In this document: positions 8,319 through 15,840 of the stretch, piece by piece
Layout: each line of letters begins with the position of its first letter
How positions within the stretch are numbered: the first letter of the stretch is position 1
Source of the DNA: Aeriscardovia sp.
Lineage (GTDB): Bacteria; Actinomycetota; Actinomycetes; Actinomycetales; Bifidobacteriaceae
Assembly (NCBI GenBank): GCA_017538865.1
Contig: JAFYIA010000059.1
Coordinates: forward strand, 1 to 29,641
DNA length: 29,641 nt
Direction: 5' to 3'
The notes under the pieces: model-generated
What the model saw: only the letters and a program-made list of their open reading frames with translations
Told to the model about the DNA's origin: nothing
Database searches by the model: none
Program-made: the position numbers and the translations under genes

Positions 8319-8392
8319 TACCCTGAGTGGGACTCGAACCCACACTGTACAGATTTTGAGGCTGTTTCCTCTACCAATTGGGATACCAGGGC
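8319..8392 (-). tRNA. tRNA-Leu-like (anticodon CAA) with a short variable loop
   Basis: The gene is 74 bases long. The acceptor is GCCCTGG with TCAGGGT, with G-U pairs at both ends, and the discriminator is A. The D-arm TCC-C-AATTGGTAGA-GGA has the three-pair stem and ten-base loop of leucine tRNAs, including A14 and GG. The anticodon stem ACAGC/TCTGT has a C-T mismatch next to loop CTCAAAA, and U33 fixes the anticodon as CAA. The variable loop is only ACAGT, and the T-arm is GTGGG TTCGAGT CCCAC. Bacterial tRNA-Leu normally carries a long variable arm, so leucine identity is inferred from anticodon, D-arm and A73. CCA is not encoded. The gene lies between pyk and pdtaR under its own promoter. 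Confidence 0.85.
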
Positions 8393-8402
8393 ATCCTAGG
8401 CA

Positions 8403-8430
8403 ATTATAGCTTAGGATATGACGTGGTCAA
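8403..8430 (-). promoter_or_regulatory. Sigma-70-type promoter for tRNA-Leu and pdtaR
   Basis: Read on the minus strand: TTGACC (8430-8425), a 16-base spacer, then TATAAT (8408-8403). The predicted start is near 8396, a few bases before the tRNA. The -35 box lies inside the last codons of pyk. It is the best promoter match I see in the window. Confidence 0.78.
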
Positions 8431-9838
8431 AATCCGCCCCGGAGCCCGCAGGTCCGGGCATCCCCTCGTTTTGGATGCTCTCTACCATCACCCTGTCGCC
8501 CTTGGAGAGCCCGAGCTCTTTGAGCTTGGAATCTATCTTGAAGAAAACCTCTTTGGAGGGGGTCAAAAGATCTTTGTCCAGGACTGCGAAAGTGCCCCAG
8601 AAGAGGGAAAGCTGGTAGTAGGCCTTCTCGCTCGGGGTGAAGGCGTAGATGGGGATGGAGGGGCGGAACTTGGCAGTGGCCGCCGCGGGATCGCAGGAGT
8701 CGCAGATCACCACCACCGCCTTGGCTTCCCTCGCCTTAGCCGCCTGCAGCGCGGCGAAGGCGAGCGCCTCCCGCCCATCCTTCTCCCTGGGCTCCACGGA
8801 GGGAATGAGGCTGTGGGCGTTCTCGGAAGTGTACTGCGAAATCTTGGCCATTGTGGCTACCACTCTTCCGGGATCGGCCCCGACGGCCGTCTCATTGCTG
8901 GTCATCGTGCAGTCACACCCGTCCAGGATGGCATTGGCGCAATCGGAAGCCTCGGCCCTGGTGGGGAGGGGGTTTGAAATCATGGAGCTGAGCATCTCGG
9001 TGGCCATTATCACGGGCTTGGCGTAGTAGCGGCTCATGTTCACCAGCTTCTTGTCGATGACGGGCACCTGCCAGAAGGGGAGCTCTACCGCCAAATCCCC
9101 CCTGGCGCACATTATCCCCTGGGAGGCCTTTACGATCTCTTCCATGTTTTCAATGGCTTCAGGTTTCTCCATCTTTACGATTATCGGGAGAATTTGCCCC
9201 TTTTCATCCATGATTTTCTTTGCCGAATCCAGATCCGCGGCCTTCCTGACAAAGCTCATGGCGATCATGTCGACGTCGTGGTCCAACGCCCACCTGAGAT
9301 CCTCCTCGTCCTTTTCGGTGAGGGCGGGGGAGGAGATTTCGACTCCGGGCAGGTTTATGCCCTTGTGGCTGGAAAGGCGCCCCGGGACGACGACCTGGGT
9401 CAAAATCTTGTTTCCATCCACGCCTTTGACTTTTAGCCTCACCAGCCCGTCGTTTAGAAGCAGGGTGTCTCCGGGCTTCACGTCCTCGGGGAGCTCCTTA
9501 TAGGTGCAGCTGACCCCCTCCTTGGTTCCGATGATATCGTCGGAAGTGATGAAAAAGTCCTGCCCTTTTTCGAGGAGGACTTCGTCTTTGCCTTCCGCGT
9601 TCTTCTCAAACCACCCGCAGCGGATCTTGGGCCCTTGGAAATCAGCCATGATTCCGACGTTTTTGCCCACGTTTCTGCGGGCCGTTTTTATATTGTCCAG
9701 AATTTCCAGGTGCTGTTCGGGGGTGCCGTGGGAGAAGTTAAGCCTTGCCACGTCCATTCCGTTGCGCATAAGGGTTTCGAGCATTTCCACGCTGTCGCAC
9801 GCAGGCCCTATAGTGCAGACGATTTTGCCCATCCTCAT
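8411..9838 (-). CDS. pyk: Pyruvate kinase
   Basis: This 475-residue glycolytic enzyme transfers phosphate from phosphoenolpyruvate to ADP. Motifs run in order: KIVCTIGPACDS, GMDVARLNFSHG, ADFQGPKIRCG, the B-domain with LPEDVKPGDTLLLNDG, SFVRKAADL, VKMEKPEAIENMEEI, the active-site segment IMCARGDLAVELP, KPVIMATEMLSSMISNPLPTRAEASDCANAILDG, and the C-terminal regulatory-type domain. The usual LSGETAVGKYP reads TSNETAVGADP, and DLKGPKIR reads DFQGPKIR; these are conservative changes and the catalytic Lys, Arg, Asp and Glu residues are kept. It starts at ATG 9838 with GAGG nine bases upstream; a second ATG two codons on is possible. terC ends 18 bases upstream in the same operon. Confidence 0.97.
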   Translation of the reverse strand: MRMGKIVCTIGPACDSVEMLETLMRNGMDVARLNFSHGTPEQHLEILDNIKTARRNVGKNVGIMADFQGPKIRCGWFEKNAEGKDEVLLEKGQDFFITSDDIIGTKEGVSCTYKELPEDVKPGDTLLLNDGLVRLKVKGVDGNKILTQVVVPGRLSSHKGINLPGVEISSPALTEKDEEDLRWALDHDVDMIAMSFVRKAADLDSAKKIMDEKGQILPIIVKMEKPEAIENMEEIVKASQGIMCARGDLAVELPFWQVPVIDKKLVNMSRYYAKPVIMATEMLSSMISNPLPTRAEASDCANAILDGCDCTMTSNETAVGADPGRVVATMAKISQYTSENAHSLIPSVEPREKDGREALAFAALQAAKAREAKAVVVICDSCDPAAATAKFRPSIPIYAFTPSEKAYYQLSLFWGTFAVLDKDLLTPSKEVFFKIDSKLKELGLSKGDRVMVESIQNEGMPGPAGSGADFDHVIS

Positions 9839-9856
9839 AAGGGAAACCTCGTTTTC

Positions 9857-10840
9857 TCATTTTTCAGGTTTGCTTTTACCCCCTAATTTTACCTTTGATT
9901 TTCTCGAAGCCGCGAGGCTTAGAAGCGCGGAGAGGGCGAGGATGGAGGAAATTACGCACAAAGTCACCCAGGAAGGGACGGAAGGGACGGGGACGGGGCG
10001 CCCCCCGTTTATGAACTTTAAAGAGTTTGAAGAGAGGGCTTCCAAGAAGAGCTTGACGCCTATGAAGGCCAGGATGGCGGAAATCCCCAGGGGGAGGAAC
10101 TTGAGAGATGAGAGCCCCTTTATGAGGAGGCAGTAGAGCTCCTTTAGCCCGATAAGGGCGAAGAAATTGGAGGTGAAGACTACAAAGACGTTTGTAGTTA
10201 TGCCGAGGATTGCCGGGATGGAGTCCAAAGAGAAAAAGGCGTCGGCCAAGGCTATGGAGGCAACGGCCAAAAGGAGCGGGGTGAAGACGAGTCTGCCTTC
10301 GTCCCTATAGAAGAGCTTCTTCCCTCTGTAGGCCCCCTGGGGGAGCATCCGGGAAAGTTTTCCCAAAAGCCCCCCTTTTTCCTTTTTTTCCTTCCCTTTG
10401 CCTTCTTTCAAGAATGCGGCCGCATTTTTTACGGCCACCGCTATCAGGAAGGCCCCGCAGGGAAAGAACAGGAAGGAAAAGTCCGAAAGGAGGCGCGCGC
10501 CCAGAACTATCAAAACCAGCCTTATCAGGACCGCGAGGAAGATCCCTACAGACAGGCTCCAGTTCGAAAGGGAATCCGGGACTTTGAAGAACTGCAGGAT
10601 CAGTCCGTAGACGAAGAGGTTGTCTACAGAAAGCGAATACTCGGTGATGTAGCCTGAAAAGAAGTTCAGGGAATCTTTGAGGGAGAGGGCGGAAAGGATC
10701 CAGCCGAAGACCGCGGCGCATCCCACTAGAAACAGAAGCCTTACGGCGGCGGATTTCAGGGAAAGCGACTTTGAACTCCAGTACATGTCGAAAAAGAACA
10801 GGGCGAAAATCGCGGCTAGGGAAATGATTTTAAAGGCCAT
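9857..10840 (-). CDS. TerC-family integral membrane protein
   Basis: The protein has 327 residues with about eight hydrophobic helices and belongs to the TerC/Alx family, whose members act in metal (notably manganese) export and tellurite resistance. The signatures are EYSLSVDNLFVYGLI near residue 67, ADAFFSLDSIPAILGITTNVFVVFTSNFFALIGLKELYCLL in the second half, and a polar loop (KEGKGKEKKEKGG) between. The acidic residues in the two SL-D signatures are the likely metal ligands. The start codon is six bases after the uvrB stop, with no Shine-Dalgarno sequence, so coupling to uvrB is likely. That leaves no room for a yybP-ykoY manganese riboswitch. The C-terminus holds a PVPVPSVPS stretch from a G/A-rich tandem in the DNA. 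The transported ion is not shown by the sequence. Confidence 0.92.
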   Translation of the reverse strand: MAFKIISLAAIFALFFFDMYWSSKSLSLKSAAVRLLFLVGCAAVFGWILSALSLKDSLNFFSGYITEYSLSVDNLFVYGLILQFFKVPDSLSNWSLSVGIFLAVLIRLVLIVLGARLLSDFSFLFFPCGAFLIAVAVKNAAAFLKEGKGKEKKEKGGLLGKLSRMLPQGAYRGKKLFYRDEGRLVFTPLLLAVASIALADAFFSLDSIPAILGITTNVFVVFTSNFFALIGLKELYCLLIKGLSSLKFLPLGISAILAFIGVKLFLEALSSNSLKFINGGRPVPVPSVPSWVTLCVISSILALSALLSLAASRKSKVKLGGKSKPEK

Positions 10841-10845
10841 GGGGA

Positions 10846-12837
10846 TTACTTTTTAAAGCTTTTCAGATCCACTCCCATTTCTTCAAGCCTGTCCCTCAAA
10901 GCCGCGGCCAGTTCGAAGTCCATGTCTTTTGAAGCCTCCATCATCTCTTCGTAAATCTCCTCAGGCGAGGCGCCCTCTTCCTTTGGGGGGGCGCTAAAGC
11001 GCTTTTTGGAAGGCTTTTCCTTCCTTTGCGCAAGGGCGGGGGCCTCGGCCTTCTTTTCTATGGACTTTGGCACTATCCCCTTTTCCTCGTTCCACGCCTG
11101 TTGCTTTTTCCTCCTCCTCTCCGTCTCCCCTATAGCCTCCCGCATGGCCTCCGTAATCGAGGAAGCGTACATTATCACCGTCCCATCCGCGTTCCTGGCG
11201 GCCCGCCCTATGATCTGTATAAGGCTCGTAAAGGATCTCAAAAACCCTTCCTTGTCGGCGTCCAAAATGGCTACGAGGGACACCGAGGGGAGGTCCAGCC
11301 CCTCCCTGAGGAGGTTGATTCCGACCACGGCGTCCAGCTTTCCCTCTTTCAGCCTGTTTAGGATTTCAAGCCTGTCCAAGGTGGGGATGTCGGAGTGGAG
11401 GTATTCGGACTTTATCCCCTCCTCCCTGAAGAAGGTGGAGAGATCTTCGGCCATCTTTTTTGTGAGGGTGGTGACCAGCGCCTTCCCTCCTTCCTTCTTC
11501 CGCCTCTTTATCTCCGCTATAAGGTCGCGCACCTGGCCCTTGTCGCTGCGCACTTCCACTTTGGGGTCCAAAAGGCCCGTAGGCCTGATGATCTGCTCGA
11601 CCATTTCGCCTCCGGCCCTCTCGAGCTCCGCGGGGCCCGGGGTGGCTGAAAGGTAAAGCGTCTGGCCGCGTTTGGCGTCGAACTCCTGCTCAGTGAGGGG
11701 CCTGTTGTCGCAGGCGCTTGGAAGGCGGAAGCCGTACTCCACCAGGGTCCTCTTCCGGCTCCTGTCGCCTTCGAACATGGCCCGGATCTGGGGGATGGTT
11801 ATGTGGGATTCGTCTATCACGGTGAGAAAATCTTTGGGGAAGAAGTCCAAAAGGGTGCTCGGGGGCTCCCCCTCCTTCCTCCCGTCAAAGAATCTGGAGT
11901 AGTTTTCGATCCCGGGGCAAAAGCCGATGTTTTTAATGGAATCCAAATCAAAGTTGACCCGCTCTTCAAGCCTTTCGGCCTCGAGGAGCTTGCCCCGGGA
12001 TCTGAAGAGCTCAAGCTGCCCTCGGAGCTCTTCCTTTATCTCTCCTGCGGCCCTTTCCCTCTGCTCTTCGCTTGAGACGTACTCGGTTGCGGGGAAAATT
12101 GCCGCACTTTCCGGCCTCTCCTTCACTTCTCCCGTGGTGGGATCCAGTACCTCTAGCACGTCCACCTCGTCTCCGAAGAGCTCTATCCTGACAATGCTGT
12201 CCATGTAGGCCGGGATTATGTCGACGGTCCCTCCGCGAACCCTAAAGCACCCCCTCTGCAAATTCGCGTCGTTCCTTTTGTACTGCATGGAGACGAACTT
12301 TCTCAAAAGATCCTGGCGGTTGACCCTGTCTCCGACAGAGACGCTCAGCATCTGGGCCAGGTATTCTTTAGGAGATCCCAGGCCGTAGAGGCAGGAGACC
12401 GTGCAGACCACTATGCAGTCGCTTCGGGTGAGGACCGCGGCCGTGGCCGCGTGCCTGAGCCTGTCGACTTCCTCGTTTATGGAGGCGTCTTTCTCTATAT
12501 GGGTGTCGCTTTGGGGAATGTAGGCCTCAGGCTGGTAATAGTCATAGTAGCTTACGAAATAATTTACCGAGTTTTGGGGGAATAGCGCGCGCAGCTCCTG
12601 GCACATCTGCGCCGCCAGAGTCTTGTTGGGCTCTATCACCAGGGCGGGCTTGTTGAGTTTTTCTATAACCCATGCCGCTGTCGCGCTCTTTCCGGTGCCG
12701 GTGGCGCCCATGAGCACCACGTCCCTCTGGCCGGATTTAAACCTTTCGGCGATCTCTCCTATCGCCTGCGGCTGGTCGCCGGATGGCTTCCAATCTTCAT
12801 TGACTTTGAAATTTCTCTGCAGTTTCTCTATAGACAT
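10846..12837 (-). CDS. uvrB: Excinuclease ABC subunit B
   Basis: UvrB is the damage-verifying helicase-like subunit of nucleotide excision repair and works with UvrA and UvrC. The 663 residues show Walker A GATGTGKS near 44, the beta-hairpin YYDYYQPEAYIPQSDTHIEK near 97, the UvrA-interaction region, DESHITIPQ (Walker B), YLSATPGPAE, the LREGLDLPSVSLVAILDADKEG motif, IQIIGRAARN, and a C-terminal UVR motif (MDFELAAALRDRLEEM) that contacts UvrC. ATG at 12837 (MSIEKLQRNF) has TAGGAAT directly upstream. The longer frame starting at 12876 adds 13 residues without a ribosome binding site. The gene lies 54 bases after rpsA; coaE, which usually sits between them in Actinobacteria, is absent. Confidence 0.97.
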   Translation of the reverse strand: MSIEKLQRNFKVNEDWKPSGDQPQAIGEIAERFKSGQRDVVLMGATGTGKSATAAWVIEKLNKPALVIEPNKTLAAQMCQELRALFPQNSVNYFVSYYDYYQPEAYIPQSDTHIEKDASINEEVDRLRHAATAAVLTRSDCIVVCTVSCLYGLGSPKEYLAQMLSVSVGDRVNRQDLLRKFVSMQYKRNDANLQRGCFRVRGGTVDIIPAYMDSIVRIELFGDEVDVLEVLDPTTGEVKERPESAAIFPATEYVSSEEQRERAAGEIKEELRGQLELFRSRGKLLEAERLEERVNFDLDSIKNIGFCPGIENYSRFFDGRKEGEPPSTLLDFFPKDFLTVIDESHITIPQIRAMFEGDRSRKRTLVEYGFRLPSACDNRPLTEQEFDAKRGQTLYLSATPGPAELERAGGEMVEQIIRPTGLLDPKVEVRSDKGQVRDLIAEIKRRKKEGGKALVTTLTKKMAEDLSTFFREEGIKSEYLHSDIPTLDRLEILNRLKEGKLDAVVGINLLREGLDLPSVSLVAILDADKEGFLRSFTSLIQIIGRAARNADGTVIMYASSITEAMREAIGETERRRKKQQAWNEEKGIVPKSIEKKAEAPALAQRKEKPSKKRFSAPPKEEGASPEEIYEEMMEASKDMDFELAAALRDRLEEMGVDLKSFKK

Positions 12838-12856
12838 ATTCCTACCTGTTTTGAAA

Positions 12857-12870
12857 GGGGCCTGCGCCCC
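12857..12870 (-). terminator. Short hairpin between rpsA and uvrB
   Basis: On the minus strand GGGGC-GCAG-GCCCC is followed by TTTCAAAAC. The stem is only five pairs and the T-run is short, so partial attenuation or 3'-end protection of rpsA mRNA is more likely than full termination. Confidence 0.3.
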
Positions 12871-12891
12871 GATCAATGGTAGTCTGAGAAA

Positions 12892-14355
12892 CTACGCTTC
12901 CTCGGAGAGCTGCTCCTTGAGCTCGGCGAGCTTGTCGTTGTGGAGGAGCGCGCTCCTGGCCCCTTCCTCGCCGGAGGCTTCAATGGCCTTGGGTGCCTCG
13001 GCCTCCTTCTCCTTCTCGGCGCTCTCGAGCTCGTGCGCCCTCTGCTTTACAACGAACTGCCTGTGCTCAAGCCAGAGGTTCCTGGCGGCCGCATATTCGG
13101 CCTCCCACTCTTCCCTCTGCTTTTCGTATCCGGGGAGCCACTCGTTGGATTCGGGGTCGAACCCTTCGGGGTACTTGTAGTTCCCGTTCTCGTCGTACTC
13201 GGCGGTCATGCCGTAGAGGGCGGGATCGAAGTCGTCGGAGGCGAGGTTCACGGAGTCGTTGGCCTGCTTGAGGCTGAGGGAGACCCTACACCTGTCGAGA
13301 TCCACGTCTATCACCTTGACGAAGATTTCCTCGCCCTGGGAGACCACGGAAGCCGGGTTGGCTATGTGGTGGTCGGTCAGTTCGGAGATGTGGATGAGGC
13401 CCTCGATCTCGTCTGCCAGGGAGACGAAGACCCCGAACTGCACGATCTTGGTCACCTTCCCCTTGACGATCTGTCCGGGAACGTGGGTGCGGGCGAAGCG
13501 CTGCCAGGGATCTTCCTGGGTGGCCTTGAGAGAGAGGCTGATCCTCTCCCTCTCGACGTCTATGTCGAGGACCTCGACCGTCACCTTCTGCCCGACCTTG
13601 ACCACGTCGGAGGGGTGGTCGATGTGCTTCCAGCTGAGCTCGGAGACGTGGATGAGGCCGTCTACGCCCCCCAGGTCCACAAAGGCGCCGAACTGCACGA
13701 TGGAGCTGACCACGCCTTCGCAGATCTGGCCCTTCTTGAGCTGGTTCATGAAGGCCTCGCGCACTTCGGACTGGGTCTCTTCGAGGTACTGCCTGCGGGA
13801 GAGGACGACGTTGTTGCGGTTCTTGTCCAGCTCCAGGATCTTGGCCTTGATGGTCTGGCCGATGTAGGGGGCGAGATCCCTCACCCTCCTCATTTCCACC
13901 AGGGAGGCGGGAAGGAACCCGCGCAGGCCGATGTCGACTATGAGGCCGCCCTTGACGGTCTCGATGATGGTGCCTTCCACCACGCCGTCGGCTTCCTTGA
14001 TCTTCTCGATCTCTCCCCAAGCGCGCTCGTACTGGGCCCTCTTCTTGGAGAGCATGAGGCGGCCCTCTTTGTCTTCCTTAGTGATGACGAGGGCCTCGAT
14101 CTCGTCTCCGAGCTTTACCACGTCTTCAGGATCGGCGTCCTTCTTTATGGAAAGCTCCTTGGCGGGTATGACGCCTTCCGTCTTGTAGCCGATGTCGAGC
14201 AGGACTTCGTCGCGCCCGATCTGAACGACGGAGCCCGTCACAAGGTCTCCCTCGTTGAAGTTCTTTACGGTGCTGCTTACGGCCTTTATAAGGTCTTCTT
14301 TCGTGCCGATGTCGTTTATGGCTACCTGAGGCACGTCATGCAAATTTTCTGTCAT
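12892..14355 (-). CDS. rpsA: 30S ribosomal protein S1
   Basis: The protein has 487 residues with four S1 RNA-binding repeats, at about residues 35-105, 120-190, 205-275 and 290-360. Each carries a recognisable VxG-x-V start and G-F-hydrophobic-P or G-L-I-H-x-S-E-L core, such as IVDIGLRGFLPAS, FVDLGGVDGLIHVSELSW and EGLIHISELTDHH. An acidic, low-complexity tail rich in Glu and Ala follows. The N-terminus (VAINDIGTKEDLIKAV, then NFNEGDLVTGSVV) is the standard actinobacterial one. S1 holds mRNA on the 30S subunit. The ATG has no Shine-Dalgarno sequence; it follows a U-rich stretch and a foldable leader, described separately. folD ends 120 bases upstream. Confidence 0.97.
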   Translation of the reverse strand: MTENLHDVPQVAINDIGTKEDLIKAVSSTVKNFNEGDLVTGSVVQIGRDEVLLDIGYKTEGVIPAKELSIKKDADPEDVVKLGDEIEALVITKEDKEGRLMLSKKRAQYERAWGEIEKIKEADGVVEGTIIETVKGGLIVDIGLRGFLPASLVEMRRVRDLAPYIGQTIKAKILELDKNRNNVVLSRRQYLEETQSEVREAFMNQLKKGQICEGVVSSIVQFGAFVDLGGVDGLIHVSELSWKHIDHPSDVVKVGQKVTVEVLDIDVERERISLSLKATQEDPWQRFARTHVPGQIVKGKVTKIVQFGVFVSLADEIEGLIHISELTDHHIANPASVVSQGEEIFVKVIDVDLDRCRVSLSLKQANDSVNLASDDFDPALYGMTAEYDENGNYKYPEGFDPESNEWLPGYEKQREEWEAEYAAARNLWLEHRQFVVKQRAHELESAEKEKEAEAPKAIEASGEEGARSALLHNDKLAELKEQLSEEA

Positions 14356-14475
14356 GAAAAAGTGTTTCTTATTAGTAGTGATGTTCTGCCCTTCCTCGGG
14401 GGCAGAGGACCCAGAAACACGGGGGCCGGCGGCCCGGGAGGCGGGCAGGAAAGCCTCTAGAGAGAACTTACTGAC
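14356..14475 (-). promoter_or_regulatory. Structured rpsA leader without a Shine-Dalgarno sequence
   Basis: On the minus strand the leader can form an outer helix, GTGTTTC (14420-14414) with GAAACAC (14368-14362). It encloses a hairpin CTGCCC/GGGCAG (14405-14400 with 14391-14386). Further upstream is a GC hairpin GGGCC-GCC-GGCCC (14435-14423). After the outer helix comes TTTTTC and then the ATG. There is no purine-rich ribosome binding site. This resembles in principle the rpsA leaders of gamma-proteobacteria, where S1 represses its own translation; function here is inferred. Confidence 0.55.
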
Positions 14476-14488
14476 TTATGATAAGTCA
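14472..14488. repeat. 17-bp perfect palindrome at the end of folD
   Basis: TGACTTAT-G-ATAAGTCA contains eight-base arms around one central base and overlaps the folD stop codon (14476-14478). It lies about 120 bases upstream of rpsA. The loop would be too small for a normal terminator, although TTTT follows on the plus strand. A protein-binding site for rpsA control is possible. Confidence 0.6.
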
Positions 14489-15327
14489 TTTTGGCCGTTT
14501 GCCAAACTTGACAGATTCAAAACGTTGGACAGGAGCATCGCCCGGGTCATAGGCCCGACACCTCCCGGCACCGTGGTGTAAAAAGAAGCGTTTTCAAAGC
14601 AGGCGGGATCGAAGTCCCCCAAAAGCCGCCCCTCCTCTACTGAAAATCCCACGTCCACCAGGATCTGGCCTGAGGAAAGGGAGGAGGGCTTTATAAAGTG
14701 GCCCTTGCCCACGCAGGAGATCACGATATCGGCCCTTTTGGCGTACTTTTCCAGATCCCTCGTGCGGCTGTGGGCCAGAGTGACGGTGGCGTTTTTAGAA
14801 GAAAGGAAGCTGGCGATGGGCCTGCCGGATGTAAGGCCCCTTCCTATCACGCACACTTCCCTGCCTTCGAGCTCTATCCCTTCGGATCTGAGGATGGACC
14901 AGACGGCCAAAGCCGTGCAGGGCACCGTGCGGGGCCTTCCGGCCTCGAGGCGGAGGGCTGAATCGGGGCCCAGCCCGTCGGCATCCTTTTCCTCCCGTAT
15001 TTTGGAAAGGACGGCGACAGGGTCCTGTCCTGAGAGGGGGAGCTGGACTATGAAGGCAGAGACGGAGGGGTCTTCATTGCATTCCTCTACCGCCTCTTCC
15101 ACCCGGGCTTGAGAGGAGTCTTTCGGGAGGGCGAGGCGCGAAAAGGCGATCCCCACTTTTTTGCAGTCCCTCTCTTTGCCTGCGACGTATGAAAGGGAGC
15201 CGGGGTCGTCTCCTACCATCACCACCCTGAGGGAAGGAACGACCCCCCTGGCCTTCAGCGCCTCGGCCTTTCCTTTCAGCCCTTCGAAGGCCTTGTCGGC
15301 CAGCGCGCGGCCGTCGATTTTGCCCAT
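14476..15327 (-). CDS. folD: Bifunctional methylenetetrahydrofolate dehydrogenase/cyclohydrolase
   Basis: The 283-residue cytoplasmic enzyme of one-carbon metabolism interconverts 5,10-methylene- and 10-formyl-tetrahydrofolate with NADP. Recognisable motifs are the GDDPGSLSYVAGKERDCKKVGI segment with the catalytic Lys, IVQLPLSGQ, KDADGLGP (family KDVDGFHP), the nucleotide-binding VIGRGLTSGRPIASFLSSKNATVTLAHSRT, and the closing PGGVGPMTRAMLL. Asn and Ser in the family GRSNIVGKP loop are replaced (GRGLTSGRP), which is somewhat divergent. Its ATG abuts the carD stop codon with no base between (TAA then ATG), so it is translated as the second gene of a carD-folD unit. The 3' end contains a 17-bp palindrome. 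Confidence 0.95.
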   Translation of the reverse strand: MGKIDGRALADKAFEGLKGKAEALKARGVVPSLRVVMVGDDPGSLSYVAGKERDCKKVGIAFSRLALPKDSSQARVEEAVEECNEDPSVSAFIVQLPLSGQDPVAVLSKIREEKDADGLGPDSALRLEAGRPRTVPCTALAVWSILRSEGIELEGREVCVIGRGLTSGRPIASFLSSKNATVTLAHSRTRDLEKYAKRADIVISCVGKGHFIKPSSLSSGQILVDVGFSVEEGRLLGDFDPACFENASFYTTVPGGVGPMTRAMLLSNVLNLSSLANGQNDLS

Positions 15328-15819
15328 TTACTTTTTTTCTTTCGCTTCCCCGTCCTCTTCGGAAAACAGGCGGGCGACTTCATCTTTGTCCAACTTCTTG
15401 CTGACGGCGATTTCCGTGTAGAGGATGTCTCTGGCCTGGGCGAGGATCTTCTTTTCCCCATTGGCCATGTCGGCGTCCTTTCTGGACAGGTCCCTTATGA
15501 CTTCCGCCACTTTCGCCAGATCCCCGCTGTAGATCTTCTCCTGGTTGGCCTTGAACCTTTTGGACCAATTCATCTTTTTCTCTTCGCTTTTCCCGGTTTT
15601 GAGAAGCTCCAAGATCCTGTCCGCCTCTTCGGGGGGGATGACGTCGCGCACCCCAATCCTGTCCAGATCGTCCATCGGAACCATGATGGTCAGATCGTTG
15701 CTGAGATCCGATATGGTCCTCAGCTCTATGTAGAGCGTGTCGTCCCTATTCTCAGTCCCTATCACTTTGCAACATCCGTGTCTGGGATAGACAACGATGT
15801 CTCCCTCGCTGTAAGACAT
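15328..15819 (-). CDS. carD: CarD-family RNA polymerase-binding transcription factor
   Basis: The protein has 163 residues. CarD binds the RNA polymerase beta subunit and stabilises open complexes at rRNA and many other promoters; it is essential in mycobacteria. The N-terminal Tudor-like RNAP-interaction domain reads MSYSEGDIVVYPRHGCCKVIGTE, with YIELRT and the MVPMDDLDRIGVRDVIP stretch. The helical C-terminal DNA-binding domain includes NWSKRFKANQEKIYSGD and the conserved Trp. The ATG at 15819 has AGGGGATGAT before it. The frame continues upstream to 15882, but that part is the untranslated leader. The 3' end holds an eight-A run close to the stop and abuts folD. Confidence 0.95.
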   Translation of the reverse strand: MSYSEGDIVVYPRHGCCKVIGTENRDDTLYIELRTISDLSNDLTIMVPMDDLDRIGVRDVIPPEEADRILELLKTGKSEEKKMNWSKRFKANQEKIYSGDLAKVAEVIRDLSRKDADMANGEKKILAQARDILYTEIAVSKKLDKDEVARLFSEEDGEAKEKK

Positions 15820-15840
15820 ATCATCCCCTGGGTTCTGTCG

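Noticed and set aside
8302..8377. N-terminal extension of PdtaR
   Set aside because: The extra 25 residues would be the tRNA-Leu gene translated; the receiver starts right after the ATG at 8302.
9970..10010. G/A-rich tandem GGGACGGAAGGGACGGGGACGGGG-type tract as a variable repeat
   Set aside because: It encodes the Pro/Val-rich tail of TerC in frame, and copies are too short and irregular to call phase-variable.
10841..10845. Manganese riboswitch (yybP-ykoY) for terC
   Set aside because: terC starts six bases after the uvrB stop, leaving no leader of sufficient length.
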